This document shows positions 58,415-64,000 of a stretch of 64,000 bases of DNA, one piece after another. Each line of letters starts with the position of its first letter. Positions within the stretch are counted from its first letter, which is position 1. The translations under genes and the position numbers were made by a program. Location of the stretch: positions 124,001 to 188,000 of the forward strand of contig CAYVAT010000002.1 of the NCBI GenBank assembly GCA_964449165.1, in the 5' to 3' direction. The notes beneath the pieces are model-generated. The model saw only the letters and a list, made by a program, of their open reading frames with translations. It was not told the origin of the DNA and made no database searches. Source of the stretch: CAYSCW01 sp964449165 (GTDB lineage Bacteria; Acidobacteriota; Aminicenantia; Aminicenantales; Aminicenantaceae).

Positions 58415-61400
58415 CTATCTCACATCTATCACAGCAGGGTCGCTTTCCCTGCCAAATTCATCTTGAGCTCTCAATTCATACCTGTATGATCTGTCTTTTT
58501 CAACCTTTCGGTGCCAGTATTTGAAGGTCTGTGCATCTGTCTCATCTAATAAAGTTCTCCCTCCGTCCTCTAAAAGATAAATCTTATATTTTTGGATAAA
58601 TTTATTCTGAGGATTGACATCCCAAGTCAAGACATTGATATATTCGATTTGAGATAAAGATCTATTTTCTCTTTTTTCTCCGCTGAAATTCGAGGGTGGA
58701 AAGAGGAGAGGGAATTGGATGTAGAGGGAGACATTCAAGTTTTGAGAGCTGTTTGAGCTATCAGGGGCAGTTATGGTGATTTGAGCTTGATTGAGCTCCT
58801 CGGTAAGTCCGGAGATATCCACGGTAACTTCGATGAAATCCCACTCTCCTGAAGAATCCCCACTGTCGGGGGAGACGCTTATCCAGTCCTTATCCACGCT
58901 GATTTGATAATCTAGTTTTCCCTCTCCAGAATTTTTTATTTTAAATCCTTGTGATGGAGGGTTAGCCTCCCCGGCAACAGCTCGAAAAGAGAGGGAAGAT
59001 TTGTTCAGACTGATTTCCGGACCATAGACAGTCAAATGGACCGCGATTACCTGGGGGCTGTTGGAGGCATTCTCAGCAGTAATCATCAGCTGCCCTTGAT
59101 AGCTTCCTCTAGAGATGTTGGAGATATCTACTGAGACTTTGATCTCATCCCATTCTCCATCAGACTCTCCGCTTGCAGGCGAGACACTTAGCCACGCTTT
59201 ATTGTCACTGATTTGATATTTGAGCGTTCCCTTCCCTGAGTTTCTTATTTTAAATGCCTTTGACGGAGGATTTGATTCTCCCTTTGTTCCTTCAAAGGAA
59301 AAGGAAGCTGTGTCGAGCTCGACAATCGGACCGGAAACGGTCAAGTTGACTGTGAGTACTTGAAGACCGTCTGGTATGTCCTCAGCCGATATGGATACCT
59401 GACCCTGATAATTGCCCTGAGAGAGGTTTGAAATGTTTACCGAGACTTCGATTTCATCCCATTCCCCCTCTGACTCTCCGCTTGTAGGCGAGACGCTTAG
59501 CCACGCTTTATTGTCACTGATTTGATATTTGAGGGTTTCCTCTCCTGAGTTTCTTATTTTAAATATTTTTGACGGAGGATTTGATTCTCCCTTTATTCCT
59601 TCAAAAGAAAGCGAGTAGGTGTTCAGTTCGATAATCGGGCTGGCGATGTTCAGGTTGATCGTGACCACTCGGGGACTGTTAGGGGCGTATTCAGCAGTGA
59701 TGGTTACGTGGCCTTGGTGGTTTCCCCAGGACAAATTGGAAATATCCACCGTAACTTCGATTTCATCCCATTCCCTTCTCGCGTCTCCGCTTGTAGGCGA
59801 GACATTTATCCAGTCTTGATCGACTCTGATTTGATAATTGAGCTTTCCTGCCCCTGAGTTACTTATTTTGAAAACCTGGGCTGGAGGGTTTGATCCTCCA
59901 ATTTTTGCTTCAAAGGAAAGGGAGGTGGGATCAATATCTATAGAAGGAAAGGTATCGACAAGATCCTCATACCAAGTCTTAGCCATCAGTTGGTAACCTT
60001 GCTCATTAGGATGTGTTGCATCACTGTAGAGAACACCTGAATGGATACCGCCAAAAGCTTGAAATTGGTCGACAAAATGGATGTTGAGCTCAGAGACTAT
60101 GAATTTAATCTTTTCATTGAGGTCCAATACTCTTTCTTCTATCATTCCTTCCCAGGGAGCTTTCGGAATTAAAGAGGCTAAAAAGACAGCCATTCCCAAC
60201 TGAAGAGCTCTTTCAGCCATTTTCTTCAAGTTGAAAGCTGCTGTATCCATGGAGATCGTTTCATCTTTAACGTCATTTATGCCTTCCATAAGAAATAGTG
60301 TTTGCGCTAGCTCTTCGTTTATTACAGAATTGATACGGCTTAAACCTGCTGATGTTTTTTCATTTGCCACGCCACGATTTACGACCTGGCTATCTTTTAT
60401 ATTCTCATCGATCAGGGTCTCTAATCGTGGAATATATCCTTTCTCAGGAGCTGGCATATTATTTATGACTCCATACGTGATGCTGTCGCCAAAGCCGACG
60501 TATTTGTCTTCATCCAAGGCAAGAATTTGAGGGGAGTGGATATTTCCCTCCTTTATGAAGAAGGGCTCATACAATTCATAAAAATGAAGCAATCTGGCTC
60601 TTATTTCTGATTCAATTTCCCATACAACTCCAATTCTATTATCCAGAGAAACGATTTTCAGGGAGTTAACTTCACTTTTTTCCTCGGAAATAATGACCTC
60701 GGAGGTCCATCTCTCATCCATCCTGTAAGTTAAACAGACTTCATTCTTCTCATCTTGAGATTTTTGCCACACAACAACAGGAATTGTGCCTAAAAACATA
60801 GAGATGCAGGGAGAGGTATCAGCAATATTGTGGTTGTTGGTGATTTTTTTTTCCTCTGTCCATCTATTTCCATCCCAGTATGAATAATACAATTCGTAGT
60901 CATCTCCATCATATGCGCTCCATACGACATGAGGAAAACCATTAAAATCTAGAGAGATGGAAGGATTGATATGGGGAACACCAGAATCTTGATTCAGGCT
61001 TAAAGGCCTGATCCATCTTTGACCATCGAAGTAAGTGTACAAGATTTCATCATGGTTTTGGAGCGGCCCAACCCAGAATATCCATATTTTTTCTGTCCCA
61101 TCGATGACAATTTGAGGACTAAGAGCTGAGGAAGTCAAGGAAGAATTTATCTCCCATGTTTGACCTGTGTTTAAATTTTTAACCAGGACAAGGTATTTTT
61201 TCTGGAAATAATTGATCCACACCACCCAGAGATCGTTTCCATAGGTAAAATCTATGCAGGGTGAAAAATTGAATCCTTCCCGATTGCTTGTTACCCTTGT
61301 TGGATGGACTAATTTTTTATTTCTTAGCTGAGCTACGTAGATATCACTTTTTCCAGATTCTCTCTCTTCCCAGGCTATCCATGTTTTCCCTGCTTTATCT

Positions 61401-61690
61401 TTTTTAACCCGAACAAAATTGACATGATGGGTATATTCGACCTCTTGGGCAGCAACCCTTTCAGCAGTGTCTCTCTTTTCTGCCCTAGATATGCCTATTC
61501 TTCCATTTGAATTGATATAAACAACGTTCAGGCGCCCCTGGTGATCGAAGTAGGGAAAACCTTCTTTTCCTGGGATAGAGATAATATTTCTTTCCGCGAA
61601 CTGGCTTCCACTCAATGTTGAGAAGAGCAAGATGAAAACTGTTATAATCCATACCCTGAAGAGGTAAAAATTTTTCCCAACCTCTTTCAT
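58415..61690 (-). CDS. Large secreted SGNH/GDSL esterase with propeller-like and BACON-like domains
   Basis: About 1091 aa from the ATG at 61690, which has GAGGAAGGA ahead. Signal peptide (about 10-30); a beta-propeller-like part (about 35-380) with repeated W-x-x-Y and x-D-G motifs; an SGNH hydrolase (about 395-580) with Ser403 in GFGDSITYG, Gly440, Asn472 in GIND, and Asp557/His560 in DATHPNEQGY; four BACON-like repeats (about 584-990, each with SPTSG-type turn); a fibronectin-III-like end. It probably removes acyl groups from a polysaccharide outside the cytoplasm. Substrate unknown. Confidence 0.85.
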   Translation of the reverse strand: MKEVGKNFYLFRVWIITVFILLFSTLSGSQFAERNIISIPGKEGFPYFDHQGRLNVVYINSNGRIGISRAEKRDTAERVAAQEVEYTHHVNFVRVKKDKAGKTWIAWEERESGKSDIYVAQLRNKKLVHPTRVTSNREGFNFSPCIDFTYGNDLWVVWINYFQKKYLVLVKNLNTGQTWEINSSLTSSALSPQIVIDGTEKIWIFWVGPLQNHDEILYTYFDGQRWIRPLSLNQDSGVPHINPSISLDFNGFPHVVWSAYDGDDYELYYSYWDGNRWTEEKKITNNHNIADTSPCISMFLGTIPVVVWQKSQDEKNEVCLTYRMDERWTSEVIISEEKSEVNSLKIVSLDNRIGVVWEIESEIRARLLHFYELYEPFFIKEGNIHSPQILALDEDKYVGFGDSITYGVINNMPAPEKGYIPRLETLIDENIKDSQVVNRGVANEKTSAGLSRINSVINEELAQTLFLMEGINDVKDETISMDTAAFNLKKMAERALQLGMAVFLASLIPKAPWEGMIEERVLDLNEKIKFIVSELNIHFVDQFQAFGGIHSGVLYSDATHPNEQGYQLMAKTWYEDLVDTFPSIDIDPTSLSFEAKIGGSNPPAQVFKISNSGAGKLNYQIRVDQDWINVSPTSGDARREWDEIEVTVDISNLSWGNHQGHVTITAEYAPNSPRVVTINLNIASPIIELNTYSLSFEGIKGESNPPSKIFKIRNSGEETLKYQISDNKAWLSVSPTSGESEGEWDEIEVSVNISNLSQGNYQGQVSISAEDIPDGLQVLTVNLTVSGPIVELDTASFSFEGTKGESNPPSKAFKIRNSGKGTLKYQISDNKAWLSVSPASGESDGEWDEIKVSVDISNISRGSYQGQLMITAENASNSPQVIAVHLTVYGPEISLNKSSLSFRAVAGEANPPSQGFKIKNSGEGKLDYQISVDKDWISVSPDSGDSSGEWDFIEVTVDISGLTEELNQAQITITAPDSSNSSQNLNVSLYIQFPLLFPPSNFSGEKRENRSLSQIEYINVLTWDVNPQNKFIQKYKIYLLEDGGRTLLDETDAQTFKYWHRKVEKDRSYRYELRAQDEFGRESDPAVIDVR
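58718..59941 (-). repeat. Four tandem about 102-codon repeats inside the SGNH gene
   Basis: The repeats start near codons 584, 686, 790 and 892 of the gene. Repeats 2 and 3 are close to identical over long stretches at DNA level (the DNKAWLSVSP and GEWDEI segments), repeats 1 and 4 more diverged, which points to recent duplication of the middle unit. Confidence 0.85.
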
Positions 61691-61777
61691 TCCTTCCTCA
61701 TCCTTGATGGCACTCATTACTCTTTCTGACAATCACAGATTCGACTGAAAGAGCGAGCTTTCTGCCGGAATTAGCTG

Positions 61778-61806
61778 ATTTTAAAAAGATTCCTTTGATT
61801 TGTCAA
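61778..61806 (-). promoter_or_regulatory. Promoter of the SGNH-barrel genes
   Basis: On the minus strand TTGACA (61801-61806) and TAAAAT (61778-61783) are 17 bp apart. The leader would be about 80 nt to the ATG at 61690. Confidence 0.7.
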
Positions 61807-61855
61807 TCTAAGAAATAGGAGTGGTGATAGGATGCATCTCTTGATTCCGGTTATA

Positions 61856-61884
61856 TTGACTTAATATTTGCTATTTTATAGGAT
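61856..61884 (+). promoter_or_regulatory. Promoter of the YfhO-like gene
   Basis: TTGACT (61856-61861) and TAGGAT (61879-61884), 17 bp spacer, divergent to the SGNH promoter. The ATG at 61921 follows after 36 bp; no Shine-Dalgarno is seen. Confidence 0.55.
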
Positions 61885-61920
61885 TAAAAACAATTTATAG
61901 TTTTGAATATTGCGCAAATC

Positions 61921-64000
61921 ATGAATTCAAAAAAATTGAGAGCTGACTTTTTGAAAGTGTTGTTGCTCCTTCTTTTTTTTTGTTTGATAAGCCTTATCAT
62001 AGAGATCGCCTTTTTCAATAAAGGTTTTTTTCACAGAGAAGGCAGCAGGGATGGCATCCTTTTTGATTATTACTGGATACGCCACTTGGCTGTTTTCGTG
62101 CTCCTAATACTCTCGTTTATTATCCAGAAAAAGAGAATTGACTTTAGAAATCTAAAACCCTATTCAGCATTCGTTCTCTTGCTCGTGAATATTGTTCCAG
62201 GCATATCCTCGATAAGTAAATATTTTTTTCTTTTCTTGTCTTTCCTCTTATTCCTGTATCTCAAATCTAACTGCAATTCCCTGCAATACAGAAAGTTACT
62301 GCGCAAAAATTTGTATATCATCATATTTTTTATTGTCTTGTTCATACTGTTTTTTCCTTTGCTTTTTAGAGAAGGTTATGTGTATGACCCTCTTGCATTG
62401 TACATGCATTGGCCGGGATATCGATTATCATATGTTTCAGGGTTAAGAGAGACAACTGGCGGGGCAAGTGACTTATTCGATGCTTTTTTACCCCAATGGA
62501 ATTATACCTATCATTCTATAAGAGAGGGAACCTTCCCTTTATGGCGGTTTAACAAGGGATTAGGAGTTCCTCAGTATGAACAATCTTATCACCCTGAAAA
62601 GTTGATACCATTCATTGTAGAGCCCACAGAAGCTCTTACTCTTGTTGTCTTACTCAAATTATTTTTATGCATGATGGGGATGTATTTTCTCCTGCGTGTG
62701 ATGAGGGTTAGAGAAATAGCAGCCACTATAGGGGGAATCGGCTATGCTCTTTCCGGTTTTGTTATCGGCTGGTTGCATGGCCCTCAATCTTCTGTTTCCT
62801 ATCACATCCCCTTTCTCTTCTTCTTTCTGATAAGTTACCTCTATACCAAGAAGTTGAAGTTTTTGTTTTATTTTGCCCTCTGGAGTGGCCTTATAATTTA
62901 TTCAGGTTTTCTTCCAGTAGCCGGATATTCCTATTATGGGATCGGGCTTTTTTTAATTTTCTTCTATGGGCTTGATAGGCGAAGGCTTCTTCCCAAGGTT
63001 AAAGAGGCCCTTAAGATATCACTCTATTGGGTTTTAGGCATGATGATTGTCTCGTTTCACTTCCTCTCGATGTACTATTCTATTTTCATCAGCAGGAGCA
63101 TTGACATTTCCTATAGACATATCGGTAAAGTCCCTTATCTTTTACCTAAATACTTTAAAAATATTATTTTTCCCTCTTATTACGGTGGGGATATAACACC
63201 CGAGATTAGACCATACATCAGCTCAATTTTGATCCTCTTTTTGATTTCGGGGCTCATCGTCTTGGCGCTTAAATTCAGAAAATTTTCGAGAAAATTTATC
63301 GACAGAGAAAAAGATTATTTTTCTTTTCTCCTTTTACTCGTTCCATTTTCAATGGCCATGTTTGGTCTTTTCCCCTTTTATCAGATTAGTTGTAAGCTTC
63401 CTGTTTTGAATTCCTCTCCGCTTTCTAGACTGCAAAGCATGACTTGTTTTCTTCTTGTGATCCTCGGGATTAAAGGCTTAGAATTGTTTCTACAATCATA
63501 TGGCAGAATTTTGAGGTTTTACAGAAGGAGAAAATACCTCTTTTTGACAGTGACTGGGATCCTGTTTCTTGTGTTGAGTTTGATTGCAATAACTTCTTTG
63601 ATCTCTGATGGAGAGACAAAATATCATACGGTTTATCCTGTCTTTATTTTCGCCTCGATTGTTATTCTCGCCTTTCAATCATCGATTTGGTTAAAAAAGA
63701 ATACGGTTTTTTTCCTTACCTTCTTGCTCCTTCTAGTCTCGGTTGAGACGATAATACAAAACCATCGTTATGTTGCGGTCAATAAGAGAATTAATTTCAT
63801 AACAGAAGTGGATGTCCCTCTTGTTGATTTTTTGAAAAGAAATTTAAAAAAATATGAAGGAATTTTGGTTTTCGATTCAAATTTTAACACCGACGGCACC
63901 TTAGGAAACTATGGCCTAAGAGAAAAAATTGTCCATCAGTTCTTCCATCCCGACCACAAAGCTTTAATTGTTGATACGTTTTCGGAAGAATCATTCATGA
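61921..64000 (+). CDS. YfhO-like multi-pass membrane protein, 3' end outside window
   Basis: The frame is open from the ATG at 61921 to the end (693 codons). At least twelve hydrophobic segments are visible. A loop after the fourth or fifth has DAFLPQWNYTYHSIREGTFPLW and later a GVPQYEQSYHPEKL segment, which fits the YfhO family (GT-C-like fold; YfhO of Listeria/Bacillus glycosylates teichoic acid). Such proteins place sugars from lipid carriers on surface polymers. The sequence is strikingly AT-rich and phenylalanine-rich compared with the rest of the window, which may mean transfer. The exact start is uncertain. Confidence 0.72.
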   Translation, partial: MNSKKLRADFLKVLLLLLFFCLISLIIEIAFFNKGFFHREGSRDGILFDYYWIRHLAVFVLLILSFIIQKKRIDFRNLKPYSAFVLLLVNIVPGISSISKYFFLFLSFLLFLYLKSNCNSLQYRKLLRKNLYIIIFFIVLFILFFPLLFREGYVYDPLALYMHWPGYRLSYVSGLRETTGGASDLFDAFLPQWNYTYHSIREGTFPLWRFNKGLGVPQYEQSYHPEKLIPFIVEPTEALTLVVLLKLFLCMMGMYFLLRVMRVREIAATIGGIGYALSGFVIGWLHGPQSSVSYHIPFLFFFLISYLYTKKLKFLFYFALWSGLIIYSGFLPVAGYSYYGIGLFLIFFYGLDRRRLLPKVKEALKISLYWVLGMMIVSFHFLSMYYSIFISRSIDISYRHIGKVPYLLPKYFKNIIFPSYYGGDITPEIRPYISSILILFLISGLIVLALKFRKFSRKFIDREKDYFSFLLLLVPFSMAMFGLFPFYQISCKLPVLNSSPLSRLQSMTCFLLVILGIKGLELFLQSYGRILRFYRRRKYLFLTVTGILFLVLSLIAITSLISDGETKYHTVYPVFIFASIVILAFQSSIWLKKNTVFFLTFLLLLVSVETIIQNHRYVAVNKRINFITEVDVPLVDFLKRNLKKYEGILVFDSNFNTDGTLGNYGLREKIVHQFFHPDHKALIVDTFSEESFM

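Noticed and set aside
1..64000. CRISPR array, rRNA, IS element, prophage
   Set aside because: No regularly spaced direct repeats, rRNA motifs, transposase or phage genes were seen.

Overview
The window is about 64 kb of dense bacterial chromosome. Genes fall into long blocks on both strands with many 4-20 bp overlaps between neighbours. The organism is a Gram-negative-type (diderm) bacterium: it has lpxD, a small secreted protein with a terminal phenylalanine like outer-membrane barrels, and a WecA/Wzy-type surface-glycan pair. It uses the MEP isoprenoid route (dxs) and fatty-acid synthesis II. An EtfAB pair, a membrane polyferredoxin, carbamate kinase with ornithine carbamoyltransferase, thioredoxin/thioredoxin reductase and an F-type ATP synthase c subunit with Na+-type ligands suggest an anaerobic or fermentative life. 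An Acidobacteriota/Aminicenantes-like lineage would fit, but this is only an impression from gene content and not a demonstrated placement. No plasmid, phage, transposase gene, rRNA or CRISPR array was seen.

Layout. 1-430 (-): first codons of polA and a small unknown gene. 527-4644 (+): yceD-rpmF-plsX-fabG-acpP-fabF from a near-consensus promoter. 4886-6653 (+): etfBA. 6682-11590 (-): polyferredoxin, DUF362 protein, AMIN-domain amidase and archaeal-type phosphoglycerate mutase. 11706-25774 (+): guaA, dnaE, a receiver-like protein without phosphorylation residues, valS, birA, coaX, an unknown gene, rnr, and a SelB-like protein that has lost its GTPase. 25780-31042 (-): cDPG-synthetase-like GTPase, arcC, argF and a 688-residue unknown. 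31043-32402: repeat-rich DNA around a small metallophosphoesterase gene. 32403-50678 (+): tRNA-Val, thrS-infC-rpmI-rplT-pheST, a coiled-coil gene, zapA, rny, ymdB, xseAB, a prenyl synthase, dxs, tlyA, nadK, glgA, trxA, trxB. 50689-61690 (-): lpxD, yihY, the Fo part of the ATP synthase (atpE, atpB, atpI-like, atpZ), wzy-like, wecA-like, a small barrel and a large secreted SGNH protein. 61921-64000 (+): an AT-rich YfhO-like membrane protein running off the end.

The genes are mostly translation, RNA decay, lipid and envelope functions. The most unusual observations are: a stand-alone SelB domain III plus winged-helix protein translationally coupled to RNase R; a dispersed intergenic hairpin family (three copies) with conserved loops and covarying stems; several operons whose promoters sit so close to the start codon that the mRNA should be leaderless or nearly so; infC with an apparent AUC start and a C-terminus running 77 bp into rpmI; PheT without its tRNA-binding insert; and an Fo-only ATP synthase cluster with a candidate Na+-binding c subunit.
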